Numbered from the stretch's first letter, positions 18,192 to 26,247 are shown. The stretch is DNA of 64,000 nt from Deltaproteobacteria bacterium (GCA_016875095.1 VGSG01000004.1:1-64000), one strand, 5' to 3'. A program made the numbers and translations. Notes: generated by a model from the sequence alone, not told the origin.

Positions 18192-18974
18192 CTACTTCCC
18201 ATAAGCCCCGGCGAACCGATCGAGCGCGTCCTCCACGAATTCCTGTGCGCCGTCCATCGGAGTCTCAATCCCAAAGGTGGAACCCAGCGCCGCCAGGATC
18301 CCGGAAATATGCGCCGCAACATTGCTTTCATCAGCGCATGGGGCTCTCTTACAGTAATATCTGCTCGCGCGGATAAGCGAATCTCCTTTCCAGGGCCAGG
18401 AGACTTTCCACGCAAGCATTTCCATGACCACCTCGGCCGCGGGGCCGGCCAAGACCCTCGGTTCACTGAGGGGGCTCCCCACACGGAGTCGCAGGAGCGC
18501 GAAAAGGGACTTCACAAAGTCCAAATCATTGATCACCAGCCCGTATAGATGCCAGTCATCAAGGAGGCCGAGCACGACACCGCGCTCTTCGGCCCACAGC
18601 TCTTCCCATGCGGGACAGTAGAATGACGTGCAGGCCATGCTTCCATAGTGGCACAGGCCGCGCAAATCGATACCTCCGTTGCCGGCCGCGGTCGGATGGA
18701 GCAGGCAACCCGGGGTGAACCGATCTTTGTCCACAAATCCCGTGAACTCACATACATAGATCGAAGGGTCAAGAGGCGAGTCGATTTCAATTGCGCGTAT
18801 GGTGGACTGGAACCGGATAAGGGCTTCCACCGAGCGTGCCGTCCCTTGAAAGAGAGACGTGCGCCGTGAAAGCTTTTCATGCAACGCGTCCCGCGTGCCG
18901 TCGGAAACATTGTAAAGGCCGCAGCAGGCCGCGCACGATTTCCGGCTGTCAGGACAACAAAGGTTCACCTTCAT
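18192..18974 (-). CDS. CxxCC-type cysteine cluster protein
   Basis: From the ATG at 18974 (MKVNLCCPDSRKSCAACCGL) the protein opens with a CCPDSRKSCAACC cluster, like the putative zinc/iron-chelating YkgJ-type family. More cysteines follow (YVCEFTGF, PGCLLHP, GLCHYGSMACTSFYCPAWEE, YYCKRAPC). The C-terminal part is helical. The family's activity is not established; a metal or Fe-S site is likely. It starts 26 bases after the hydroxyacyl-CoA dehydrogenase stop and is probably in the same operon. 260 aa; the frame upstream of 18974 overlaps the dehydrogenase and is not needed. Confidence 0.65.
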   Translation of the reverse strand: MKVNLCCPDSRKSCAACCGLYNVSDGTRDALHEKLSRRTSLFQGTARSVEALIRFQSTIRAIEIDSPLDPSIYVCEFTGFVDKDRFTPGCLLHPTAAGNGGIDLRGLCHYGSMACTSFYCPAWEELWAEERGVVLGLLDDWHLYGLVINDLDFVKSLFALLRLRVGSPLSEPRVLAGPAAEVVMEMLAWKVSWPWKGDSLIRASRYYCKRAPCADESNVAAHISGILAALGSTFGIETPMDGAQEFVEDALDRFAGAYGK

Positions 18975-19000
18975 CCGTGTGCGACCCGCCTCGCTTCCGG

Positions 19001-19855
19001 TCAATCCGAATAATCGTAAAAGCCGCGGCCGCTCTTGCGACCGAGCCGGCCTGCGTCCACATATTTCCGGAGCAGTGGGCATGGACGATACTTGGGATCG
19101 CCAAGGCCGTCATAGAGGACTTGCATCACGGCCAGGCACGTATCCAGGCCGATGAAGTCCGCGAGCGTCAGCGGGCCCATAGGGTGGTTCATGCCCAGCT
19201 TCATGACCTCATCAATAGCTTCCGGGGAGCCTACCCCCTCAAAGAGCGCGAAAACAGCCTCATTGATCATCGGCATGAGGATTCGATTGGAGATGAATCC
19301 GGGGAAATCTTGGGCTTCAACAGGGGTCTTGCCGAACTTCTTGGAGAGTTCCACCGTAAGGTCCGTGGTCTCCCGGTCCGTTGCCAGACCGTTGATCACT
19401 TCGACCAACTTCATGACCGGGACAGGGTTCATGAAGTGCATGCCGATGAACTTCTCGGGCCTCTTGGTCAAAGCGGCCAATTTCGTGACGGAGATCGACG
19501 AGGTATTGCTGGCGAGCACCCGGCCCGCCGGCACGACGCGGTCAAGTGTTGCGAACACCTCTTTCTTGAGGTCAAAGATCTCGGGCACGGCCTCCACCAC
19601 GAAATCCGCGTTCGCCAAATCATCCAGTTTCGCGCTCGGCCTGATCCGGGCCATGATTGTCGCCTTCTCGGACTCGTTCATCTTCCCTTTGGAAACCGCT
19701 CTGTCCAGATTCTTGGAAATGACGTTAAGACCACGCTCGACGAGTTGAGTGTTGATATCGTTCATGATCACTTCCAGGCCCGCCTGCGCGGCCACCTGAG
19801 CAATCCCGTTACCCATCTGGCCTGAACCCACCACACCAAACACCTTGACGGTCAT
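19001..19855 (-). CDS. hbd: 3-hydroxybutyryl-CoA dehydrogenase
   Basis: This enzyme interconverts acetoacetyl-CoA and 3-hydroxybutyryl-CoA with NAD(P)H. The N-terminal Rossmann motif [20 protein letters not shown], the family-typical [15 protein letters not shown] and the catalytic His region [19 protein letters not shown] are followed by the C-terminal helical domain ([38 protein letters not shown]). Full length at 284 aa. GGAGGTGAGG precedes the ATG. It is likely used in butyrate/crotonate or aromatic degradation or polyhydroxybutyrate metabolism; no thiolase or crotonase is in the window to decide. Follows the Nudix gene by about 100 bases. Confidence 0.93.
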   Translation of the reverse strand: MTVKVFGVVGSGQMGNGIAQVAAQAGLEVIMNDINTQLVERGLNVISKNLDRAVSKGKMNESEKATIMARIRPSAKLDDLANADFVVEAVPEIFDLKKEVFATLDRVVPAGRVLASNTSSISVTKLAALTKRPEKFIGMHFMNPVPVMKLVEVINGLATDRETTDLTVELSKKFGKTPVEAQDFPGFISNRILMPMINEAVFALFEGVGSPEAIDEVMKLGMNHPMGPLTLADFIGLDTCLAVMQVLYDGLGDPKYRPCPLLRKYVDAGRLGRKSGRGFYDYSD

Positions 19856-19956
19856 TCCTCACCTCCTCCATGAAATTCGTTCCAAAGCTGATTTGTTTGA
19901 GCTTGCGTCTCTGTGATTATCACAGACTTCGCCCCGTGTGAAAGACCACTCTTGAC

Positions 19957-20535
19957 TCAAAGCTTCAGTCCGTCCCTCTCCATACGATCGATAAAAAGAT
20001 GGAGCGCGGCAATCATGACGGAGCCGTTTATCTTCCCGGTCCTGATATATTCTTTGACGCGGTCCGCCGGAACGAGCACTGTTTCCAAATCTTCGGTTTC
20101 TTCGGGTTTTGCGCGGCCGGTCGGAGTGGCGTTCCTGGCCAGAAACACATGAAAATGGTTCGTGAACAACGCCGGAAACGGACGCATGGACCCAAGCGGT
20201 TCGAAATGCTCGGCCACATATCCGGTCTCCTCTTCCAGCTCTTCCCTGCCACTCTGCTCGGCACTCTGGCCCGCCTTGACCAGTCCTCCCGGAGGTTCCA
20301 GAGACAACTGACCTGTTCCGTGACGGTACTGCCGGACCATGACCACCTGATTTTCCTGCGTGAGCGGTATCACCGCAACCCAATCGGGTGAGGTCAAGAC
20401 CTGGAACTCGTGGACTTGCCCTGTCCTAGGCGAACGATTCCAATTGATCCGGACGCCGAACAGCGGATAATTGCGGTCCTCTCGAGTCCCCACCAACTCC
20501 CAAAGAAGGTTGCGGCCTCCGGGGCCTGAACTCAT
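19957..20535 (-). CDS. Nudix hydrolase (ADP-ribose pyrophosphatase-like) with variant Nudix box
   Basis: The ATG at 20535 has GGGAGG six bases upstream. It gives 192 aa, the normal size for NudF/ADP-ribose pyrophosphatases. PLTQENQVVMVRQYRHGTGQ and LEPPGGLVKAGQSA are family-typical. The Nudix box reads G-LVKAG-Q-SAEQSGR-EELEEETGY: relative to G-x5-E-x7-R-E-U-x-E-E-x-G-U, the first Glu is Gln and the Arg is Glu, while the metal-binding Glu residues of the helix remain. The substrate is probably an ADP-sugar or similar; activity may be altered. First gene of a likely operon with hbd. Confidence 0.8.
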   Translation of the reverse strand: MSSGPGGRNLLWELVGTREDRNYPLFGVRINWNRSPRTGQVHEFQVLTSPDWVAVIPLTQENQVVMVRQYRHGTGQLSLEPPGGLVKAGQSAEQSGREELEEETGYVAEHFEPLGSMRPFPALFTNHFHVFLARNATPTGRAKPEETEDLETVLVPADRVKEYIRTGKINGSVMIAALHLFIDRMERDGLKL

Positions 20536-20749
20536 GTAAACCTCCCAACTCGGCCATTGGCGAAAGGCCGGGCAGGCTTTTTCTTTGACACTGTAACACG
20601 CGAGGCCCTGCGGGAGCCAGGCATAAGCGCTCCGCACGGGGCCGCGCCGGATCCGGGCCTTTCGTAGGAGACAAATAAAATAGCAATAAACAAGGCAATG
20701 TGGCTCTTTATTCAAAATGTTTCAGCGATACTATTATATAGATTCCTGA

Positions 20750-20778
20750 TTGACAAAGTAATAGCGCTATGATATTGT
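20750..20778 (+). promoter_or_regulatory. promoter for the leader of the 20999 gene
   Basis: TTGACA at 20750-20755 and TATTGT at 20773-20778 are 17 bases apart in AT-rich DNA. Expected RNA start is near 20785, which leaves a leader of over 200 bases before the coding start at 20999. Confidence 0.6.
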
Positions 20779-20784
20779 AGTTTT

Positions 20785-20987
20785 CGATTAGCCACAAAAT
20801 CGACAACTGAAGAATCAATACCCGAACGGACCCCACGATGGTCTCAGGGTGACCGCGTCCCAGCCTTCTGATTTGGCCGACGACGCGTGATGTGGCCTAC
20901 GGTTTGGACTCCTCGGAGTTTCCTCGCAGGGCTGCAATTGCATCGGCTTGAAAAGTCTCAGACCGGACTTGTCCGGTCCTTTTTTTG
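20785..20987 (+). ncRNA. ~200-nt structured leader or small RNA ending in an intrinsic terminator
   Basis: Between the promoter at 20750 and the ATG at 20999 lies about 200 bases with no credible coding frame. It ends in GACCGG-ACTTGT-CCGGTC followed by CTTTTTTT (20961-20986), a clear rho-independent terminator placed 12 bases before the next gene. Either this is a small RNA or a cis-acting attenuator/riboswitch-like leader. I do not recognise a known riboswitch class. The 463-base gap 20536-20998 holds nothing else I can name. Confidence 0.5.
20961..20987 (+). terminator. intrinsic terminator just upstream of the 20999 coding start
   Basis: Stem GACCGG/CCGGTC with loop ACTTGT (or eight pairs with a two-base loop), then seven T. 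It lies inside the expected 5' leader of the following gene, so it would stop its transcription unless overridden. Confidence 0.75.
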
Positions 20988-20998
20988 CGAGGGTGGGT

Positions 20999-22015
20999 AT
21001 GGTTGCACGGATTGGAACAGTCCTGGCGGTTTTCGGTCTTATGGTGGGGACGTTGGCGCCGGACGTCGCAGCAATGTGGTTGGAGGGCGGCCTCGGGCCG
21101 GCTCTCGGCCGCGGCGCCTCACTGCTGGGATTCAAGGATGAGGAGCAGCGATCGCCTCACTATCTCTGCACACTTTCCGTCCGGAAGTACTTCAGCAGTT
21201 TCACCTCGTACGAATTCCCCAACCCGTTTGCTCCGTTCCAAAACCCTCTCAGCAGATTGGAATTCCCGATAGATCAGTGGTTCCTTGGCGCGGACGTTCG
21301 GTATAGCGCCCGGTGGTGGGCGCTGGCCATTGATGGCGCAGTAAACGTGAGCCGTGAGTCACAGCCCATGATGCAGGACAGCGATTGGGAAGATGATGCC
21401 AGACCCGGCCAGAAGACGGTCTTCAGCGAGTCGAAGTGCAGGCTGAACCGCGGCGCCCTCCTTGATGTGAAGCTCAGCCTTCCCTCTCCCATTGATCTGT
21501 GGCTTGACGCGCGCCCGGTCGTCGGGTACCGACAGCAATACTTCTATTTCACCACCTATGACGGATTCCAGAGCGACATCAGGGGGAACCGCATGCCCCT
21601 GCCCGGTGACGGGATTGAATTCGAGCAGACCTTTTACCACATCTACGTGGGCGCGGACTGTTTTCTTGAATTCAACGGCGCTCGGCTCCTGAACGCGTTG
21701 CCGAAAGGCCGACTCGCGGTCCAGGCCGATTACGCGGCCGTAATCGCGACCAACGAGGACCTCCATCTCCTGAGGTCGGGAGAGCGCATAACTCGGGAAA
21801 AGAGTTCCGGTTACTGTTGGCGCCTGGGCCTGAGGGCGTTGTTCTGGCGGATGAGCGATCTTACGGTGGGGTTCGAAGGGGATTTCAAGAGGATCGTTAC
21901 CACCGGCTCGCACAGCCTGACAAACGGCCCCCTCGGTATCGACTTCTCGTTCGGCGGTTCAAAAATCTGGTCGGATCAAGCCTGGATCGGTGTTATCGCG
22001 GAATCGAAATTCTAG
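20999..22015 (+). CDS. putative outer-membrane protein, 338 aa
   Basis: The ATG at 20999 follows GAGGGTGGG and starts a signal peptide (MVARIGTVLAVFGLMVGTLA, cleavage near VAA-MW). The mature protein has amphipathic strands (LCTLSVRKYFSSFTSYEFPN; RPVVGYRQQYFYFTTYDGF; LTVGFEGDFKRIVTTGSHSL) and ends IGVIAESKF, with a terminal aromatic as in outer-membrane barrels. No named family. It is convergent with the next gene: the two stop codons share a CTAG (22012-22015). Its expression may be gated by the terminator in its leader. Confidence 0.6.
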   Translation: MVARIGTVLAVFGLMVGTLAPDVAAMWLEGGLGPALGRGASLLGFKDEEQRSPHYLCTLSVRKYFSSFTSYEFPNPFAPFQNPLSRLEFPIDQWFLGADVRYSARWWALAIDGAVNVSRESQPMMQDSDWEDDARPGQKTVFSESKCRLNRGALLDVKLSLPSPIDLWLDARPVVGYRQQYFYFTTYDGFQSDIRGNRMPLPGDGIEFEQTFYHIYVGADCFLEFNGARLLNALPKGRLAVQADYAAVIATNEDLHLLRSGERITREKSSGYCWRLGLRALFWRMSDLTVGFEGDFKRIVTTGSHSLTNGPLGIDFSFGGSKIWSDQAWIGVIAESKF

Positions 22016-22929
22016 AAGTAAACCACGCCGTCTAATCCCAGAAAGTCCCATTCCATATTGAGGTCGAAACTCTGCGAGGGGTAAGGAGGATTGGCTAGAG
22101 TTGAGCCGTCAGGCGGCCCGGAGAAGCTCAGGTACGCTCGCTCGTAATTGAGCTTGATCGCGGCGTCAAAGCGGTAGATCTGGGGTCGGAAAACGAGCGC
22201 GCCCTGCACTGTCGTATAGCGAGAGCCCGCTACGGGGAGATTATATCGAGCTTCCACATGAAGCGGGAAATTGAAAATCTCCGGCGGGACGTAGCGCAAG
22301 TACGGCCCCAATGTCATCGGCCGTGAGCCTTTCAGGTTAAGGTAGAAAGGCACGGCCGCCGCCGCGGTCGGGTCTGGTTGTGCGAGACGGCCCAACCAGA
22401 TTCGACCGTCCCACTGGGGCTGATAAGCATAGTAGTCGAGCGCGATGCCGAGAGACAGCCATTCGAAATGCACAATGTCGAAATCGCCCCCGATACGGAG
22501 ACCGCTAAACCGGAAGAATGCGGGGCCGTTGTGTTTGTGTCTGTCTTCGAAGTACGCGCCTTCCGCCCGCGCGCCCAGCCGCCAGAATCGCACGTTCGCG
22601 TACGCCCTGTACCGATAGGGCGCTTCATCCAGGGGCACGGTCCCGCGCAGGTCCAGCTCCCCGATGCTTTCGCCTCTGATCCGCGCATCCCTCACCTGAG
22701 AGATGTCCACCGCCAACGCCGTTTCGCTGCGGAACGAACTCCCCGCCTCTTTGCCGGGCAGGATGGGACCGATGTACTTCTCGATTCCCGAGAGGGGGAA
22801 GGCAGAGGTGATCAGGGAGTCGAATGATTGAGCCACCGCGGGCTGCGCGCTCCATGCGACAAGGCTACAGACGGTGACAAGGACTACCATCCCCGACTTG
22901 AGCGCGCCATTGTAAGTCTTCCCGTTCAT
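22012..22929 (-). CDS. putative outer-membrane protein, 305 aa
   Basis: The ATG at 22929 has AAAGG upstream and starts MNGKTYNGALKSGMVVLVTV, a signal peptide cleaved near AVA-QSF. The mature part has many alternating strands (YRYRAYANVRFWRLGARAEG; LGPYLRYVPPEIFNFPLHVE) and ends FLGLDGVVYF with a terminal Phe. Its stop overlaps the stop of the opposite-strand barrel gene. The pair may be functionally linked (inference from position only). No family recognised. Confidence 0.6.
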   Translation of the reverse strand: MNGKTYNGALKSGMVVLVTVCSLVAWSAQPAVAQSFDSLITSAFPLSGIEKYIGPILPGKEAGSSFRSETALAVDISQVRDARIRGESIGELDLRGTVPLDEAPYRYRAYANVRFWRLGARAEGAYFEDRHKHNGPAFFRFSGLRIGGDFDIVHFEWLSLGIALDYYAYQPQWDGRIWLGRLAQPDPTAAAAVPFYLNLKGSRPMTLGPYLRYVPPEIFNFPLHVEARYNLPVAGSRYTTVQGALVFRPQIYRFDAAIKLNYERAYLSFSGPPDGSTLANPPYPSQSFDLNMEWDFLGLDGVVYF

Positions 22930-23318
22930 GCGGCCTTTCGGATGCTTTGGGATACAAGACACCACAGGCATTTAACCACAGGAGCCCGGATCAGGTCAAG
23001 TTTTATCGGTTGTTCCACCGACAATGGGCGGGAGGGCGATAAATAGCTTGACAGATTGTGCTCGCGCATTTAGGAGATGGTTCGATAGCCAGGAAGGGCT
23101 TCCGGAATTACCGAGGATACCTCGGGGGAGAGTGAGGTTCGAGGCTGGGACCGGTTAAGAGGGCGCGCACACGCAATGTCACGGCGCCTCCCCGCCGCCT
23201 TTCCCAGGCGCACGGCTCAGAAGGATCTTCCCTGAGTTCCTTCCTGATTTTTTCGAATTGCGGGAGATGAACCCCGGATTGGGTCGATCGAGGAATCGCC
23301 CTCAGGAGAAGCGAGGAA

Positions 23319-23594
23319 ATGGCGTCCATCGTGGACATGTGTTGGACCAGAACGGAAGAGCTTTTTGAGGATGTGGACCTGGATTCCCTCTACGTTAACC
23401 AAGCCAGGCGACTCGCCGTAGACAATAACGAGCATTATCCTTACATAATCCTGCTTCACACCGGAAAAATTACCATAGCGGTGAACCTGAGCAAGGCTCA
23501 TCAATCCCCGGAATGGCAGTGCGGGGCTGCGCGTGATCCCGCTGTTTCCGAAGACAGCCTTTTCTTTTTGGAGTCCGGCGACGGGGACGTCTGA
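23319..23594 (+). CDS. small hypothetical protein, 91 aa
   Basis: The ATG is preceded by AGGAGAAGCGAGGAA. The protein is acidic (TEELFEDVDLDSLYVNQARR; HYPYIILLHTGKITIAVNLS), with a beta-rich centre and no export signal. Its stop TGA is immediately followed by the ATG of the cupin-like gene, so the two are translated together. The 389-base gap before it (22930-23318) has a TTGACA at 23048 but no convincing -10 and nothing else recognised. A long frame on the opposite strand (23217-24053) is basic and proline-rich and looks like a shadow. Confidence 0.5.
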   Translation: MASIVDMCWTRTEELFEDVDLDSLYVNQARRLAVDNNEHYPYIILLHTGKITIAVNLSKAHQSPEWQCGAARDPAVSEDSLFFLESGDGDV

Positions 23595-23921
23595 ATGAAG
23601 GTTTTCGATCTGGAAACGCTCGCCTCCCTTTGGGGAGGTGAGTACGTTCTGGCTCGAAAAGATTTGCACAGCGACGCGTGTTATCTCATCTTTGGTAAGC
23701 TGGCCGAGGGGGAAGGCGAACGGCTTATAAGGCCCGGCGCTGGATATGAAGAGATCCTTTGCGCGGTGGATGGGCGGTTGCTTATGCGCACGGCTCAGGG
23801 AGAGGCCCTGCTGGAAAGGTCTCACGCTGTGCATGTCACGGAGCATGAATCGCTGTTCATATCCAATCCTGCGGCCGATCCGGTGACGTACATCGTCGCT
23901 GGGGGCCGCACCGGGTCGTGA
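23595..23921 (+). CDS. cupin-like small protein, 108 aa
   Basis: The order of short beta strands (EYVLARKDLHSDACYLIFGK, IRPGAGYEEILCAVDGRLLM, GEALLERSHAVHVTEHESLF, PVTYIVAGG) matches a single-domain cupin. The usual G-x5-H-x-H-x3-4-E-x6-G metal motif is degenerate: GYEEILCAVDG keeps E and G but not the His pair, so metal binding is doubtful. The start directly abuts the stop of the 91-aa gene. Function unknown. Confidence 0.5.
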   Translation: MKVFDLETLASLWGGEYVLARKDLHSDACYLIFGKLAEGEGERLIRPGAGYEEILCAVDGRLLMRTAQGEALLERSHAVHVTEHESLFISNPAADPVTYIVAGGRTGS

Positions 23922-24046
23922 CAGAGCCTTCAGACGATTCGCGGCTAGGCGCTCCAACGGTCGTTTTAGAGGAACGAACGCGTTGACCCACAACGTCTTT
24001 GCCACGCGGATATTACCCGCCTTACCGCGAAGTCCTATAAAAGGGC

Positions 24047-24235
24047 TCGGCATGAATCGTCCCCGGTCGGGTTTGCGTATGGGGAGGATTGGAGGGGAGA
24101 CTCATCTCCCCTCCAAATTGTTGCGCAACGATGCGCTCTTGCCGCCGATCTCCGAGGCGAAGCCCCGGAGCGTCGGCCGAAGCCGCGCGCTTTCACGATT
24201 CGTTGTAGCTTATAGGCTATAGGAGTTGGTATAAT
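24047..24235 (+). repeat. 189 bp intergenic repeat, copy A
   Basis: Begins TCGGCATGA, contains a perfect hairpin TTGGAGGGGAGA-CTCA-TCTCCCCTCCAA (24089-24116), then TTGTTGCGCAAC, CCGAGGCGAAGCCCCGGAGC and TTCGTTGTAGCTT, and ends GGAGTTGGTATAAT. The reverse complement of 27958-28146 matches over the same 189-base length without net insertion or deletion. A diverged copy is at 50488. Its terminal TATAAT lies 32 bases before tRNA-Leu and could be that gene's -10 box. Short frames through it look non-coding. Confidence 0.75.
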
Positions 24236-24267
24236 TTGTTGTGCCGATAGCGCGCCGCGCGGCCTTA

Positions 24268-24355
24268 GCCTGAGTGGTGGAATAGGTAGACACAAGGGAC
24301 TTAAAATCCCTTGGGGCATGTCCCCGTACCGGTTCGACTCCGGTCTCAGGCACCA
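24268..24355 (+). tRNA. tRNA-Leu (anticodon TAA)
   Basis: Acceptor GCCTGAG pairs with CTCAGGC. The anticodon arm GGGA-CTTAAAA-TCCC gives anticodon UAA. The long variable arm (TTGGGGCATGTCCCCG) marks a class II tRNA. GGTTCGACTCC forms the T loop, and CCA is encoded. 88 bases. Confidence 0.95.
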
Positions 24356-24659
24356 CGGCGCAACATATTCTTGACATTTGCGCATCGGGGTCCTATCTCC
24401 CGAGCGTGCTCGACTATCCCCCCGGACGCATCCAAGATTCTATGTTCTATTTGGTCTGACCGCCTTCACCAGACAGGCCATACCTATTGCCGCTATACGC
24501 CTGTGACGAGCGCGCTTTTTTTTTGCGAGCGCCGGTGTCAGTCCGACGCGTCGCCGCTTCTCGTCGTTAATAATGCGAGCGCGCGACAAGTGTTGCACAT
24601 GCAGACGACCCATTTCCGTCGGGCGCCGGGCGGAAAAGTAACCAATATGACAAAAATTT

Positions 24660-24717
24660 TTGCTTTCATTTCGAAACTGTGTTATTTTACTCGTCATAAT
24701 GTATGTAGACATACATT
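24660..24717 (+). promoter_or_regulatory. promoter with a 20 bp palindromic operator
   Basis: TTGCTT (24660-24665), 17 bases, TATTTT (24683-24688), then AATGTATGT-AG-ACATACATT (24698-24717), a perfect palindrome with 9 bp arms lying across the expected RNA start. This is where a repressor dimer would sit. The downstream gene at 24786 is itself a helix-turn-helix protein. The rest of the 430-base gap 24356-24785 has no gene I accept. Confidence 0.55.
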
Positions 24718-24785
24718 TTCGGTGGCGCCGTCTCCGCGGCTTTAGTTCAGGCGGAGCCGATGAGAAGAACCCGGAGGAACAACAA

Positions 24786-25394
24786 ATGAAGAAAGTGGCC
24801 CGTGAGCAAGCCAGAAAGATGTATCTCGACTCTGCCGGCAAGAAGAGCAATCGAGAGATAGCGGATGCGGTCAAGGTAAATCCGTTGACCATCGGCCGAT
24901 GGAAATCCGCTGAGAACTGGGCCGGAATGCTGAAGAAAGCAAAGGCGCAGACGAAGACTGCGCCGGCGCGACGCGGCGTACGCAAGAAAGAGGCTCGGGA
25001 CAAGGCTCTACAGCTCTTTCTAGCCTCTGGGGGCGCTATCACAAATAAGAAACTGGCAACGCAGGTGAAGGTAAGCGCCGCCACTATAGCCAAGTGGAAA
25101 TTAGAGGATAAGTGGAGCGCGAAGGTTGCGAAGGCGCCAAAGCCTGCCAAACCCAGCAAGGCGGGCAAGCCCGGACGCGCCCCCGCAAGAGCAAAACTGA
25201 AACTGGATCTGGGCGAATTGGCTTCTCCGGAACATATCACCCAAATAAACCGTAAATTAGAAGCGCTCTTGCAGCGTGAACATCTGACCGCAACGGAAGT
25301 CGCAGATCTTGCCGAGGCAAAGAGCGAACTCCTGGCCGCGTTGGAAACATATCTGGCCATAGTGCGTGAGATGGGTGAAATCAGAAGTAAGTAG
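24786..25394 (+). CDS. tandem helix-turn-helix, Lys/Ala-rich DNA-binding protein
   Basis: The ATG at 24786 has GGAGG eight bases upstream; the frame before it runs through the promoter. Two similar HTH units are visible: SNREIADAVKVNPLTIGRWK with AENW (about residues 20-44) and TNKKLATQVKVSAATIAKWK with LEDKW (about 85-108). Each has the terminase-small-subunit / gpP-like pattern of an HTH ending in W-K-x-x-x-x-W. Lys/Ala/Pro-rich linkers connect them, and a C-terminal acidic helix (LTATEVADLAEAKSELLAAL) follows. No other phage genes are near. Function unknown; sequence-specific DNA binding is likely. Confidence 0.65.
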   Translation: MKKVAREQARKMYLDSAGKKSNREIADAVKVNPLTIGRWKSAENWAGMLKKAKAQTKTAPARRGVRKKEARDKALQLFLASGGAITNKKLATQVKVSAATIAKWKLEDKWSAKVAKAPKPAKPSKAGKPGRAPARAKLKLDLGELASPEHITQINRKLEALLQREHLTATEVADLAEAKSELLAALETYLAIVREMGEIRSK

Positions 25395-25431
25395 GCAGGC
25401 GCCATTCCTCCACAATTCAATTCCTGCCGTC

Positions 25432-26247
25432 ATGCTGCGTCCTGATACACTTCTGTTCATCTACGAAGTCACCGGCGATCCGGGAGAGAAGCTCCCGGAT
25501 CAGCCCAAGTCCCTTGTCGGCGTGTGGAACGAAGACGACCTCTCCTATCTTTTCTTTAATCGCTCCGAAGACGCCTACGTGGAAAAATTGGTTGCCCGGA
25601 GAAACCTGTGCCTTAGCTCGCGGCACGAGCTTCTCTATAAGGACTGGCAGACGGGAGTGCCTCAATCGGGAGTGAACACCGCAGGGTTGTGGTTTGTATT
25701 GCCGGACCATTCCTCCCCGCCTGACGGGGCCATTCTTTTGGATCCTTCCGTGGTCTTTGGTGACGGCTCCCATCCCACCACTCTGGCCTGTTTGTGCGCG
25801 CTTCGAAAAATCGTAACATCCTTCGAGATCCGTTCGCTCCTCGATCTGGGAACAGGCACGGGGATAATTGCGTTGGCCGGAGCTCGCATGGGCATCGAGC
25901 GGATCCTCGCCATAGACAAGAATCGGTTGGCGGTATCCACAGCCGGGCGGAATGTAATCACGAACAGGCTTGAATCGATCATCCGGGTGGAGGAAGGCGA
26001 GGCTCGGTTCTTCATTGACGCGCGGTTTGATGTGGTTGTAGCCAACTTGCCGTTTCAGGTTCTCAGAGAATTGAGCGCTCTGAGGGGCGCGACGTTGCAC
26101 GATTTCTGGATCGTCTCGGGGATAAGCGAGTATCAAGGTTCGCAGATTAAAGAACTGCTCGCGGAGCAAGGTTATACGGAAATCCATTACAGGCCGGATC
26201 CTCCTTGGGTCACATTCGCCATGCGCCGAATAGACATTTGTCCCTGA
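25432..26247 (+). CDS. PrmA-like (ribosomal protein L11) methyltransferase
   Basis: The C-terminal domain is a class I SAM-dependent methyltransferase closest in pattern to PrmA: LDPSVVFGDGSHPTTLACL (PrmA has FGTG-x-H-x-T), LLDLGTGTGIIALAGARMG (motif I), ILAIDKNRLAVSTAGRNVI (motif II) and FDVVVANLPFQVL (motif IV, N-x-P-F where PrmA has N-I-L). The N-terminal part is not clearly the PrmA substrate domain, so the target may differ from L11. Start ATG 25432; the frame upstream overlaps the previous gene. 271 aa. It lies 30 bases before icd, likely co-transcribed. Confidence 0.7.
   Translation: MLRPDTLLFIYEVTGDPGEKLPDQPKSLVGVWNEDDLSYLFFNRSEDAYVEKLVARRNLCLSSRHELLYKDWQTGVPQSGVNTAGLWFVLPDHSSPPDGAILLDPSVVFGDGSHPTTLACLCALRKIVTSFEIRSLLDLGTGTGIIALAGARMGIERILAIDKNRLAVSTAGRNVITNRLESIIRVEEGEARFFIDARFDVVVANLPFQVLRELSALRGATLHDFWIVSGISEYQGSQIKELLAEQGYTEIHYRPDPPWVTFAMRRIDICP

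Noticed and set aside
18836-19825. 329-codon plus-strand frame
   Set aside because: Directly opposite 3-hydroxybutyryl-CoA dehydrogenase, His/Arg-rich, no motif.
23217-24053. 278-codon minus-strand frame
   Set aside because: Basic, proline-rich and lacking any ribosome binding site; the two plus-strand frames here have good starts, coupled stop/start and protein-like composition.
24440-25420. 326-codon minus-strand frame
   Set aside because: Ser/Ala/Phe-rich antisense of the double-HTH gene; no start signal.
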